A stretch of DNA of 21,571 nt, from positions 1 to 21,571 of the forward strand of contig JASLNU010000101.1 of NCBI GenBank assembly GCA_030745835.1, written 5' to 3'. Below the pieces are notes generated by a model. It was not told the DNA's origin and did not search any database. It saw only the letters and a list, made by a program, of their open reading frames with translations. A program made the position numbers and the translations under genes. Positions 7,117-15,784 of this stretch are shown piece by piece (the first letter of the stretch is position 1; the number at the start of each line of letters is the position of its first letter). Source of the stretch: GCA-2687515 sp002687515. GTDB lineage: Bacteria; Pseudomonadota; Alphaproteobacteria; Rhodospirillales; UBA2165.

Positions 7117-8219
7117 AAGACGCTCGCGACGGCGGCCTTCAGACCTTCGATATCGGCGTCAAAACCCCAATCTTGGATTTTTTCGGCGGCCGCATGACCC
7201 AAATGCTCCGAGTGGTCGAGGCTGGAAGCAAGCGCGGCGGACAAGGCATCCGCATCACCGACAGGCAACCTGACCCCGGTCCGGTCATCGACCAGATCAT
7301 ATGCGGCGCCCACTTCATCTGAGACGATGACACCGGTACCGCAAGCCATCGCCTCGTTCACGGCCAGGCCCCAGGGTTCCCTTTCTGCCATCAACACAAA
7401 TAAATCCGCTACCCCGTAATAGGCAGGCATTTCGCTCTGGTTTTTAAATCCGGCAAAAATCACACCTTGGGGCGCGCGTTGCTCAAGCTCGGCCCGCATT
7501 TCGCCGTCTCCCACAAACAGCAATATCGGCGCGTTATCCACGCCATCAGACATCCGGTCCCAAGCCGCCAGCAACAGTTCCGGATGTTTTCGCCGGGACA
7601 TCTTGCCGGCATAGAGAATGATCTTACGCCCCTCCTCTATGCCGTGATGCTGGCGCACTTCGTTCGCAGCGGCCTCGGTTGCGCGCGATGTGAAATAGTC
7701 GTTATCAATAGCATAAGGCATTGAAAATAATAACTTATCCGAGATGCCGTAATCCAAATAATATTCCCTGTTCTTGGAACCGATAGACAGGAATGCGCTG
7801 CATTTTTCGAAATGACGGCCAAGGTAAAATCGCTTAGCCCACTTCTTTGGCACACCGCCATCAGGCATTGCACCGAACCAATTTTCGCCACGCATTAATA
7901 CCGGCGTGCCCGCGGCTCGAGCCAAATCGACAACGCGGCGCAGGGCAGCCGATTGCCAGCCATGAACCCAGATCACGTCTGCCTCGCCGATGGTCACAGC
8001 CAAATCCACCTCGTGAACGAGCGCATTGCTGTAACCGGATCGCAACGGCACGTCCCATCTAACATCCACGGCGAAACCGTCATCGCGGTAGTTACCGGCG
8101 GAAAAATCGCTTTCGAACAGAACTTGCAGATCGAATTCCGAATCGGCGGCAATATTACGAAGCAGAGGCGCCTGATACTGTATGGGATGGCTGACCAAAT
8201 AGACGAGGTTTATTGTCAC
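7113..8219 (-). CDS. Glycosyltransferase, GT4 family
   Basis: This is a 368-residue GT-B transferase. The N-terminus reads VYLVSHPIQYQAPLLRNIA, a pattern of GT4 proteins acting in capsule and O-antigen assembly. The donor domain has ILYAGKMSRRKHPELLLAAW (201-220) and LMAEREPWGLAVNEAMACG, with the E-x7-E pair Glu281/Glu289. The start is GTG: it overlaps the stop of the upstream gene as GTGA, which supports it over later ATGs. Its own stop overlaps the next start as ATGA. Transcribed in the five-gene minus-strand run. The sugar specificity cannot be told from the sequence. Confidence 0.87.
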   Translation of the reverse strand: MTINLVYLVSHPIQYQAPLLRNIAADSEFDLQVLFESDFSAGNYRDDGFAVDVRWDVPLRSGYSNALVHEVDLAVTIGEADVIWVHGWQSAALRRVVDLARAAGTPVLMRGENWFGAMPDGGVPKKWAKRFYLGRHFEKCSAFLSIGSKNREYYLDYGISDKLLFSMPYAIDNDYFTSRATEAAANEVRQHHGIEEGRKIILYAGKMSRRKHPELLLAAWDRMSDGVDNAPILLFVGDGEMRAELEQRAPQGVIFAGFKNQSEMPAYYGVADLFVLMAEREPWGLAVNEAMACGTGVIVSDEVGAAYDLVDDRTGVRLPVGDADALSAALASSLDHSEHLGHAAAEKIQDWGFDADIEGLKAAVASVL

Positions 8220-9397
8220 GATGGCGTCTCGACCGGTTCACCCCCCATGGCCGATTTTGAAATTATTCGGTATCGGTCGGGAGCAACGGACTTTATGACT
8301 TCCGCCGTCTGCCGTGCCGTACTGCGCCAGGAGAAATTTGTGGCCCTTCTCAGTGCGCGCTCGGACAACTGCTTACGTAAATCAGCGTTGTCCAAAATCT
8401 CGTTGATTTTTGTCGCAATGTCCTGTGAATTCAACGGATCGAAATAGATCGCCGCGTCGCCCAAAATTTCGGGCATCGCCGCCGTGTTTGAACTGACTAT
8501 CGGCGCACCACACGCCATTGCTTCAACCAGCGGATTGCCAAAGGTTTCAACGGTCGACGGAAAAACAAATGCGAGACAATTCTGATACAGATCCAATAAT
8601 TGATCAGGATTCATTTCGCCGAGGAATTCAACCGCGGCTTCCAGCTTTTCACCGCGAATGGCGTTCTGCAGTTCAAGCAAGTAACCCCGATCGATGGCCT
8701 TTCCCGCCAATTTTAGAATGACATCCGGATTTTTGCGCCGGATCTCGGCAAGCGCGTATATCAATGTGTGCAAGTTCTTTTGAACGTATATGTCCGATAC
8801 GGCCAAAAGATACCTTCCCCTTGGCTCATGTGACGGCGGACCAAATGTCTCACGGACGCCGTGATAGATAACCGACACCTTCTTTTGCAGGCGTTGACTG
8901 ATGCCGAAAGTTAATGCATTGCGCGCGTAATTCGAAACAGCGATAGCGCGGCGGCAGGTTAATAGGGAAAGCGCCGTCATAATCGTCAGTCCAGCCCAGT
9001 ATAGCCGCTTGATCGGGCGGGTTTCCTTGCCGGCAACCGCCAACGAGTTGCGCAGCATGATGATTTGCGCCGGCGCTATGAGCGGTCCGTAGTTTGCCGG
9101 TGAAACGGTCACATCGACGGACATGACCTTAGCCAATACCGGAAGTGCAAACTGTTCCCACACCAGATTGAAAAAGAAACCGTTCCGAAAATCCAAGAGA
9201 TGAACCCGAATGCGCTCGTCAATAATATCGAAAAGTTCGAATTGGTCCTGATGTATAAATAAATGGATTTCCAATTCGGAATCTTCTGCCAGGATCGGCA
9301 GGATATTCTTAAGATAGGTGACACCGCCGCCACTTTTGGCATGAATTCCGTTGATGAGAACCCGTAGCCTGTCGCTTTTTAAAAAACTTCGATCCAT
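8216..9397 (-). CDS. Glycosyltransferase, GT4 family, first gene of the minus-strand run
   Basis: This is a 393-residue GT-B transferase. The frame stays open upstream to an ATG at 9568, but I chose ATG 9397. The homologous fold begins at LRVLINGIHAKSGGGVTYLKN just after it, the extra 57 residues have no family character, and the long form would overlap the divergent GT9 gene. The donor domain has VFPSTVETFGNPLVEAMACG with Glu284/Glu292 and EILGDAAIYFDP, matching the gene at 4901-6064 in motif and numbering. It heads the operon; the 104-base gap to the divergent gene must hold its promoter. Confidence 0.87.
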   Translation of the reverse strand: MDRSFLKSDRLRVLINGIHAKSGGGVTYLKNILPILAEDSELEIHLFIHQDQFELFDIIDERIRVHLLDFRNGFFFNLVWEQFALPVLAKVMSVDVTVSPANYGPLIAPAQIIMLRNSLAVAGKETRPIKRLYWAGLTIMTALSLLTCRRAIAVSNYARNALTFGISQRLQKKVSVIYHGVRETFGPPSHEPRGRYLLAVSDIYVQKNLHTLIYALAEIRRKNPDVILKLAGKAIDRGYLLELQNAIRGEKLEAAVEFLGEMNPDQLLDLYQNCLAFVFPSTVETFGNPLVEAMACGAPIVSSNTAAMPEILGDAAIYFDPLNSQDIATKINEILDNADLRKQLSERALRRATNFSWRSTARQTAEVIKSVAPDRYRIISKSAMGGEPVETPS

Positions 9398-9501
9398 GAC
9401 GTTACCCGCTAACGAACATGTAATATTCCAAATTGGATGTAATAATGGTGCACCTAAACCGCTGAACACATACCATGCAGGCGCTGAACTTATAAGTCCC
9501 C
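9398..9501. promoter_or_regulatory. Divergent control region between two glycosyltransferase operons
   Basis: These 104 bases separate the starts of the minus-strand GT run and the plus-strand GT9-asnB-GT run, and are AT-richer than either. They contain a direct repeat ATGTAATA at 9418-9425 and 9437-9444 (19-base period) around an imperfect palindrome TCCAA-A-TTGGA, a layout that could be an operator. A TATAAG at 9491-9496 would start transcription at or near the ATG at 9502, suggesting a leaderless message, but no good -35 accompanies it. These are candidates, not assignments. Confidence 0.4.
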
Positions 9502-10608
9502 ATGACCATCCATAACGAAATTGACGCTGCCGGCGCCCTCCGCCAAAGTAACGCGGCTTCACCGCCATCCAGGATGCTGGTCTTCAGGCGCGGCAGCATC
9601 GGCGACGCGGTCGTAAGTATACCGGCGCTCAACCACATTCGGCAAAAATTTGCACAATCCGAGATTTATTGTTTGTCGAATTCTCCCGTTATGGAAGCCG
9701 CATCCCCGGTCAAATCGGTCTTGGACGGCTCGGGCTTGATCGATGGTTTCATCGATTTGCCTCCGGGCGGCGGGAGCATGGTTTCCCTCGCCCGCCATGC
9801 CGCCCGGATTCGTGAACTGAAATTCGAAGTGCTAATCTACCTCTCGGAACCATCGTCCAGGCCGGCGCTGGTAAAGGAAGCGTTGTTTTTCAGGCTTTGC
9901 GGCATACCTCGAATGCTTAATCTGCCCTTCGCCTCTGCCATGCGAATCTATCGAAAAAGAAACGAAAAACTATGGGAAAGCGAAGCGGAGCGGCTTTTGC
10001 GCGTTACCGCCGGCGAAGGCGCGCATGACCTCGATTGGAACTTTCGGTTTTCCGGTCAGGAAGAAAAGCAAGCCCAACAGATGCTGAAGAATTTTGCCGC
10101 GGCCGATGGCCGGATCGCATTCAGCCTCGGCGCCAAGCTCCCCGACAAGGATTGGGGAGACAGGAATTGGGTAAACGTGCTAAGCGAAATTTCCCGGAAA
10201 CGTCCAACGCTGGGATTGATCGGCATCGGCGCCAAGGAGGATTTTGCCCGGACACAAGAGATCATGGAGGCGTGGTCCGGCCCCGCCATCAACCTTTGCG
10301 GCGCATCGGAACCGCGTATCAGCGCGCTAACCATGAAAGGCGCCGCATTTTATCTCGGTCACGACAGTGGGCCAATGCATCTGGCGGTGCTGGTCGGTAC
10401 CTGCTGTGTCGCGGTATTCAGCGCCCGTGCGAAACCGGGCGTCTGGTTCCCGCACGGGCAAGGCCACCGGATATTTTATCCGTGGGACCTGGCCGGCAAA
10501 GTAACGGACAAGGCTGGTTTCCGCACCGCCGGCCAATCGATCCAGTCCATTGACCCGGCCGAAGTGGTGAAAGCCTGCGTTTCGATTTTGGATGAAAAAG
10601 GCGCATGA
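9502..10608 (+). CDS. GT9-family transferase (heptosyltransferase-like)
   Basis: This 368-residue inverting GT-B transferase resembles ADP-heptose:LPS heptosyltransferases. The N-terminal domain begins MLVFRRGSIGDAVVSIPAL (25-43) with the GxxGD loop. The donor domain includes LIGIGAKEDFARTQEIM and the family signature GHDSGPMHLA (286-295). The 24 residues before Met25 are not typical, and neither start (9502 or 9574) has a good ribosome site, so the start is uncertain. GT9 members outside LPS inner core also occur in polysaccharide loci; the context favours transfer onto this cluster's glycan, but an LPS role is possible. It heads the plus-strand run leading to asnB. Confidence 0.88.
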   Translation: MTIHNEIDAAGALRQSNAASPPSRMLVFRRGSIGDAVVSIPALNHIRQKFAQSEIYCLSNSPVMEAASPVKSVLDGSGLIDGFIDLPPGGGSMVSLARHAARIRELKFEVLIYLSEPSSRPALVKEALFFRLCGIPRMLNLPFASAMRIYRKRNEKLWESEAERLLRVTAGEGAHDLDWNFRFSGQEEKQAQQMLKNFAAADGRIAFSLGAKLPDKDWGDRNWVNVLSEISRKRPTLGLIGIGAKEDFARTQEIMEAWSGPAINLCGASEPRISALTMKGAAFYLGHDSGPMHLAVLVGTCCVAVFSARAKPGVWFPHGQGHRIFYPWDLAGKVTDKAGFRTAGQSIQSIDPAEVVKACVSILDEKGA

Positions 10609-10656
10609 CATGAGCCGCTTGCGTCGCCCGATCACAAACTGTTATCAGCGTTTACC

Positions 10657-12555
10657 ATGTGTGGCATCGCGGGTCTGATCGGGAACCGCCCGGTAAGCGA
10701 ACATAGCGTCGTGGAAATGACGCGCATGTTGGCACACCGGGGTCCGGATGATTCCGGACTATGGACAAGCGAGGACGGGTGCGTTGTGCTCGGCCATCGC
10801 CGCCTGAGCGTGCTCGACACCTCTAAGGCCGGCCACCAGCCGATGCGCCGTGGCAACTTAATCGTCACCTTCAACGGTGAGATTTACAATTACGTCGAAT
10901 TGGCCGAACGGCTGAAATCCGAAGGCGCCCGCTTCGAATCCAGCTGCGATACCGAGGTCCTCTTGGGCGCCTACGAGCATTGGGGCAGTGATTGCCTCGG
11001 CGAACTGAACGGAATGTTCGCCTTTGCCATCCATGATACCGAGCGGCAGATTCTGTTTTGCGCCCGTGATCGTCTTGGCGAAAAACCCTTTCTTTTCAGT
11101 GCGTCGGACGATTATTTCGCCTTTGCGTCCGAATACAAAGCACTGCTCGCGTTAAATTCGGTCAAGGGTGAATATGACGAAACCCGCCTGCTCCGCTTCC
11201 TTTACCATCCCTCACAGGGCTTGGATGGCGAGCTGGATACCGTATTTAACGGAATAAGCCAGTTGCCGGCGGCGCATTCCCTCACCCTCGATCTCAGGAG
11301 CCTCGAAGCCAGCATCGAACGCTATTGGGATATTACACCCCGCGATGAGTTGGCGGGCATCGCAGAAGAAGACGCCCAACATCAATTCAAGGAACTTCTC
11401 ACCGATGCCATCAAAATTCGCATGCGCAGCGATGTTGCCCAAGGTTCCTGCCTGTCGGGCGGGCTCGATTCCACCACAATCGTATCGGTCGCCCGCCAAC
11501 TTGTTGGAACTGGGGTCGAATACGATACATTTTCAGGAATTTTTCCAGGAACCGACGCGGACGAGGAGAAATGGGCGCGCATCGCCGCCGATGCATCGGC
11601 CACGCGCAGCCATTGGTCAAGGCCGCGGCCGCAAGAGTTCCTGGACGAATTGGCGGACTTCATGTGGCTGAACGAGTTGCCCGTCGGCAGCGCTAGCCAG
11701 TATGCGCAATGGTGTGTCTTCCGCCTGGCCAAGGATAGCGGCGTCACGGTCCTTCTCGATGGCCAGGGCGCCGATGAACTTCTTGGCGGCTACGAGCAAT
11801 ATTTCGAGCATTACATGGCCAGCGTGAGCGGCGATGGGGAACGGAAACAAATAGAAGCCCGCTATCCCTTGGCCCTGGCCGACGCGAATCAACGCATCAA
11901 GACCGCGCTTCCCAAACCGCTGCGCCATCTCGCATCGCGCCTATTCCGCGCTGGCAGCGATTTTTCGTTCGGCTTGAAACCCCTCGCCGCGAAGAGGCTT
12001 TATTCGGCCCTGCCGCCGGCGCCAAAGGGCGCCGAGCGGTTCCCTCCCTTGGCGGCCGCCCTGTATGAGGATTATTGCCACGCCCATTTGCCGGTCCTGT
12101 TGCGATACGGCGACCGCAATTCCATGGCGCATTCGCGGGAAGTACGCCTACCTTTCTGCGACCACCGGCTTGCCGAATTCGTATTGTCGCTACGCGCCGA
12201 ACTTTTGATGGGCGGGGCACAAACCAAACGGCTTTTGCGCGGCGCGTTCAAAGATGTGCTACCGCGCGAAATCCGCGAACGCTGGAACAAGCAGGGTTTT
12301 CTGCCGCCGCACGCCGTTTGGTTCCGCGAATCTCTGGCTGAATATGTCCGCGAGATTATCGATGCCAGCGAATTCTCAAACTCCGAAGTTTGGAACGCTG
12401 GCTGGTGGCAAAACGCGCTTCGCCGTTTCGAGGCGGGTGAGGCGCACCTGGCAACGGTTCTGTGGCGGCCCTTGATCGAGCATGCGTGGCGCATCCATTT
12501 CGTATCCCGCGCGCGGGCCCAGCCGAAGCTGCCAATATTTGCGGGGCCCGCATGA
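10657..12555 (+). CDS. asnB: Asparagine synthase-like glutamine amidotransferase 1
   Basis: This 632-residue two-domain enzyme opens MCGIAGLIG, so Cys2 becomes the N-terminal nucleophile after Met removal; this fixes the start. The glutaminase domain has HRGPDDSG (27-34), Arg49, FNGEIYN (72-78) and Asp98 in CDTEV. The synthetase domain has the ATP-pyrophosphatase loop SGGLDST (267-273) and DGQGADELLGGY, where many AsnB proteins have GEGSDE. The family makes asparagine from aspartate, or in polysaccharide loci transfers ammonia to sugar carboxylates (WbpS-like). Lying between two transferase genes, the second role is more likely. Its stop overlaps the next gene's start (ATGATG). Confidence 0.9.
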   Translation: MCGIAGLIGNRPVSEHSVVEMTRMLAHRGPDDSGLWTSEDGCVVLGHRRLSVLDTSKAGHQPMRRGNLIVTFNGEIYNYVELAERLKSEGARFESSCDTEVLLGAYEHWGSDCLGELNGMFAFAIHDTERQILFCARDRLGEKPFLFSASDDYFAFASEYKALLALNSVKGEYDETRLLRFLYHPSQGLDGELDTVFNGISQLPAAHSLTLDLRSLEASIERYWDITPRDELAGIAEEDAQHQFKELLTDAIKIRMRSDVAQGSCLSGGLDSTTIVSVARQLVGTGVEYDTFSGIFPGTDADEEKWARIAADASATRSHWSRPRPQEFLDELADFMWLNELPVGSASQYAQWCVFRLAKDSGVTVLLDGQGADELLGGYEQYFEHYMASVSGDGERKQIEARYPLALADANQRIKTALPKPLRHLASRLFRAGSDFSFGLKPLAAKRLYSALPPAPKGAERFPPLAAALYEDYCHAHLPVLLRYGDRNSMAHSREVRLPFCDHRLAEFVLSLRAELLMGGAQTKRLLRGAFKDVLPREIRERWNKQGFLPPHAVWFRESLAEYVREIIDASEFSNSEVWNAGWWQNALRRFEAGEAHLATVLWRPLIEHAWRIHFVSRARAQPKLPIFAGPA

Positions 12556-13769
12556 TGCGCGCGGTCCTCATCAATCACTGTCATCCGGATACGCCGCATA
12601 TATGTGCAACCCGGTTTCGCGAGTTTGCAGACTGCCTTGCAAAAAGGGGGCACCGGATCGTTCTACTGACCGCCCCCTTGGCGGGAACATCAGAGGCGGT
12701 CTCACCGGTATCAGCCGCCCGATTGATCGGCGAACACGATTTCTCGGCCCCTTTCACACTTCCGACGCCACCAACAGAGCGCCGCCTCTTGAGCATAATG
12801 CGTGATACCGCCACGCCGCGCCCGGTCAGGCAAGGCATCGTGCTGTGGCATTATCTGATCCATGGCGGTGTCTTTACCGATTGGCGCGATGGCGCCGCCG
12901 GGTACCTGCCGATGCTGGCCGAAAGCTTCAAACCGGACATCGTCTGGTCCAATTTCGGCAACACCGATTGCTGGAATATCGCCCGCTCGCTCTCCGGCGA
13001 GGCCAAATGCCCATGGGTCGCCGATATCAAGGATTTCTGGAGCACCTTCATCGCCGCGCCTTTACGCCAAACCCTGGCACGCCGTTATTCAGATGCCGCC
13101 GCGCGCACCTGTTTATCGGACACCCATGGCGAAGACGCCGCCCATTGGTTCGGCGGCGGCATTCAAACGATCTATAGCGGGGTCCCGCCGGATTACCTCT
13201 CTGGGGGCGAAACCGCACCGAATCCAACGCTCAGTTTAACCGGTGCCGTTTACGACCGCGCGCGCCTCGTCGAAATTAAAAACGCCATCAAATCCTGGCT
13301 CCAGGCATTACCACGTGAAAACACCCGGGACTTCGAGTTTATCTATTGCGGCAACGACTCTGGCATCGTCGATGAAACCTTTTCCGAATTGAGCCAATTT
13401 TGCCGGATTACCGTAAATGGCTACGTTCCCATAGATCAGCTAGGTAAAATTCAAAATCGGGCCTTCGCCAATCTCTACGTCAAAAGCGAGCGAACCTTTC
13501 ATCACAAGGTCATCGAATTATTGGCCGCCGGCCGGCCGGTAATTTGTTATCCCGAGGAGGGCCCGGAAGCCCAAAAATTGGCCGAACAATTCGGTGCAAA
13601 TTTTCATTCCTGCGGCAACACCGATGAAATCATCACGGCGCTGGACCAAAGCCTGAAGCACTATCCGCAATCGAACTTCGATCCTGACCGCGGCGCAGCC
13701 TTCACCTGGGACGCCCAGGCGGAAAGGCTGGAAGCACTGATTTTGCAAACCATCGCCCGCCGGAAATAG
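12552..13769 (+). CDS. Glycosyltransferase, GT4-like
   Basis: This protein has 405 residues. The frame extends upstream into asnB to 12462, but the start at 12552 is preferred. It gives MMRAVLINHCHPDTPHICATRFREF, a typical GT4 N-terminal fold, and overlaps the asnB stop by 4 bases (ATGA). An ATG at 12555 is an equal alternative. The C-terminal part has LYVKSERTFHHKVIELLAAGRPVICY (around 306-331), corresponding to the region where GT4 enzymes hold the donor. A clean E-x7-E pair is not seen, so the family call is less firm than for the others. Its stop is separated by only 2 bases from the stop of the convergent second amidotransferase. Confidence 0.75.
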   Translation: MMRAVLINHCHPDTPHICATRFREFADCLAKRGHRIVLLTAPLAGTSEAVSPVSAARLIGEHDFSAPFTLPTPPTERRLLSIMRDTATPRPVRQGIVLWHYLIHGGVFTDWRDGAAGYLPMLAESFKPDIVWSNFGNTDCWNIARSLSGEAKCPWVADIKDFWSTFIAAPLRQTLARRYSDAAARTCLSDTHGEDAAHWFGGGIQTIYSGVPPDYLSGGETAPNPTLSLTGAVYDRARLVEIKNAIKSWLQALPRENTRDFEFIYCGNDSGIVDETFSELSQFCRITVNGYVPIDQLGKIQNRAFANLYVKSERTFHHKVIELLAAGRPVICYPEEGPEAQKLAEQFGANFHSCGNTDEIITALDQSLKHYPQSNFDPDRGAAFTWDAQAERLEALILQTIARRK

Positions 13770-13771
13770 GG

Positions 13772-15775
13772 CTAGGTTTCGATCCAATGGGCATGCCACG
13801 CGGTCAAATTGAACAGCACCCAGATCAGGAGCGCCGCGTCCCTTTTTCCGTTTCGGTGATCGGCGATCATAGCGCCGATCATGCCGCGGTCGGCGCCGAT
13901 TTCGTCTAGCAGCGGCGAAGCCAGAATTTCACGCTCGGCGGACAGGCCGAAATCGGCGCGCAGCCAATCGGCCATGGGCGCCGCGAATCCCATTTTTTTC
14001 CGGTAAATAATGTCGTCGGGGATCAAACCCGATACCGCGCGCTTGAGAAGATGTTTGGTTTCCCCGTTCTTGATCTTATCGGCCATCGGGATATCCATGG
14101 TGAATTCCACCAATTGGTGATCGAGAAACGGCACCCGCGCTTCCAGAGATGAGGCCATGGCGATCTTGTCGACACGCATCAGCAACAATTCCGGAAGCCG
14201 CAGCCGGAATTCATTGCCGATCATGCGCGTCAATTGGTCGCTGCCGGGCGCCTCGGCATCAAACTCGTTCAGATAGGCGGCGGCGACATTGAAACTGTCC
14301 GGCTCCAGAAACGATGTCGGCAACAATCCGGCCTCGGCAATTTCTTCGAAGCCGCTCGGCGGCCCGGAGGCGAAGCCGGGCAGCAGCCGTACCTTTTGCG
14401 ATTCCCAATAGGCGATGGCGCCGCTCCAAAATGCTTCGCGGTCGCCGGCGGCGCGACCCACCGCATCGGCATATTGTTCGAATCCAGGGAATATTCTTGC
14501 CGCGGCCAGCGCCAGGTTCGCCACGCCATTCCGCGCAAAGTCAGGCAACAATGCCCGGAACGGACCAAAGCATGCACTGTGAAGCCGCAGATACTTCATG
14601 TATCCGTTGTAACCGCAGAACTGCTCATCGGAACCTTCACCGACCTGAATGACCTTGACCCCCGTCCCCTGGGCCAGTTCGGATACGAAATGCAATGGGA
14701 TACAGACCCAATCGGCCAGCGGTTCGTCTTGTTGGTGCACCAGGTCGTTCAAATAGCCGACCATCGCCGCCTCATCGACCAGAACCTGGTGATGATTGGT
14801 CTTGAATTGCTTGGCCACGCGGGCGGCATGGTCCAATTCATTCAGCTGCTGGTGGTCCTTGAAGCCGACGGTAAATGTATTGACCGGCTCGTCCGTGTAG
14901 CGGTCCATCAGCGCCACATTCACCGACGAATCGATGCCTCCCGACAGGAAAGCGCCGTAAGGCACATCGGACATCATGCGCTTTTCGACAGCCGCGATCA
15001 GGCGCGCCCGAATGCCTTCGATTAAAAATTCTTCGCGCGCGGCGCCCGATAGTTTGCCGAGCCTGCCCGGCTCGATACCGTGGCCGGGAGAAGCGCGCCA
15101 ATAGCGCCAGGCGCGCATCCGCCCCGACCCATCCACCTCCATGCAGGTGGCCGCCGGCAATTTGTAGATGCCGTCGAACATGGTCATCGGCGCCGGCGTC
15201 GTTAAATAGGTCAGGTAATGATATAGCGCCGTGCCGCCGACCCGCCGGGGCACGCCGGGATAGGCGAGCAGCGCCTTGATTTCGGATCCAAACAAGAAAG
15301 TTCCGGCATGCCGCGTAAAGTAAACCGGCTTGATGCCGACCCGGTCGCGCGCCAGCAGAAGCTTGTTTTTGCGATTATCCCAGATGGCAAAGGCGAACAT
15401 GCCGGTTAAGCGCCCGACCAGCCCTTCGAGGCCCCATTCCTCGTAGCCGTGGACGATAACCTCGGTATCGGAATGGTCGGTGCGGAAGGCGTGCCCCGCC
15501 GCCGTCAATTGGTCCCTTAAGGACGCGTGATTGTAAATTTCGCCGTTATAGGTAACCAGGATTTCGCCGTCCTCGTTGGCCATCGGCTGCCCGGCTTGGT
15601 CGGCGAGATCGATGATCGTCAGCCGGCGATGCGCCAATCCGGCTTTTTGGTCGGATGACAACCAAATACCCTCGGCGTCCGGCCCCCGATGCGCCATCGA
15701 CCGGCACATGCCGACAAGATCGCGCTTCGCAACTTCGCCGCCGCCGTAAATCAACGCTCCGGCAATTCCGCACAT
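13772..15775 (-). CDS. asnB: Asparagine synthase-like glutamine amidotransferase 2
   Basis: This 667-residue protein begins MCGIAGALIYGG with Cys2 as the expected nucleophile. The glutaminase domain shows HRGPDAEG (29-36), Arg50/Arg51, YNGEIYN (76-82) and Asp103 in SDTEV. The synthetase domain carries SGGIDSS (278-284) and QVGEGSDEQFCGY, closer to canonical AsnB than the copy at 10657. LEARVPFLDHQLVEF and a KMGFAAPMADWL segment near the end are standard. All key residues are present, so it is probably active. It is 9 bases downstream of the symporter gene in the same operon. It may make asparagine or amidate a sugar acid; two divergent copies in one glycan locus suggest different substrates. 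Confidence 0.92.
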   Translation of the reverse strand: MCGIAGALIYGGGEVAKRDLVGMCRSMAHRGPDAEGIWLSSDQKAGLAHRRLTIIDLADQAGQPMANEDGEILVTYNGEIYNHASLRDQLTAAGHAFRTDHSDTEVIVHGYEEWGLEGLVGRLTGMFAFAIWDNRKNKLLLARDRVGIKPVYFTRHAGTFLFGSEIKALLAYPGVPRRVGGTALYHYLTYLTTPAPMTMFDGIYKLPAATCMEVDGSGRMRAWRYWRASPGHGIEPGRLGKLSGAAREEFLIEGIRARLIAAVEKRMMSDVPYGAFLSGGIDSSVNVALMDRYTDEPVNTFTVGFKDHQQLNELDHAARVAKQFKTNHHQVLVDEAAMVGYLNDLVHQQDEPLADWVCIPLHFVSELAQGTGVKVIQVGEGSDEQFCGYNGYMKYLRLHSACFGPFRALLPDFARNGVANLALAAARIFPGFEQYADAVGRAAGDREAFWSGAIAYWESQKVRLLPGFASGPPSGFEEIAEAGLLPTSFLEPDSFNVAAAYLNEFDAEAPGSDQLTRMIGNEFRLRLPELLLMRVDKIAMASSLEARVPFLDHQLVEFTMDIPMADKIKNGETKHLLKRAVSGLIPDDIIYRKKMGFAAPMADWLRADFGLSAEREILASPLLDEIGADRGMIGAMIADHRNGKRDAALLIWVLFNLTAWHAHWIET

Positions 15776-15784
15776 GCAGCGTTT

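Noticed and set aside
9398..9568. N-terminal extension of the GT4 gene to ATG 9568
   Set aside because: The extra 57 residues show no family similarity and would overlap the divergent GT9 start; the GT4 fold begins just after ATG 9397.
12462..12551. Earlier start of the GT4-like gene inside asnB
   Set aside because: It would add 30 residues in a shadow of asnB; the ATGA overlap at 12552 gives the expected N-terminus.
14234..15025. 263-codon plus-strand frame inside asnB copy 2
   Set aside because: An antisense shadow of a well-supported gene; rich in Arg, Gln and His with no recognisable fold.
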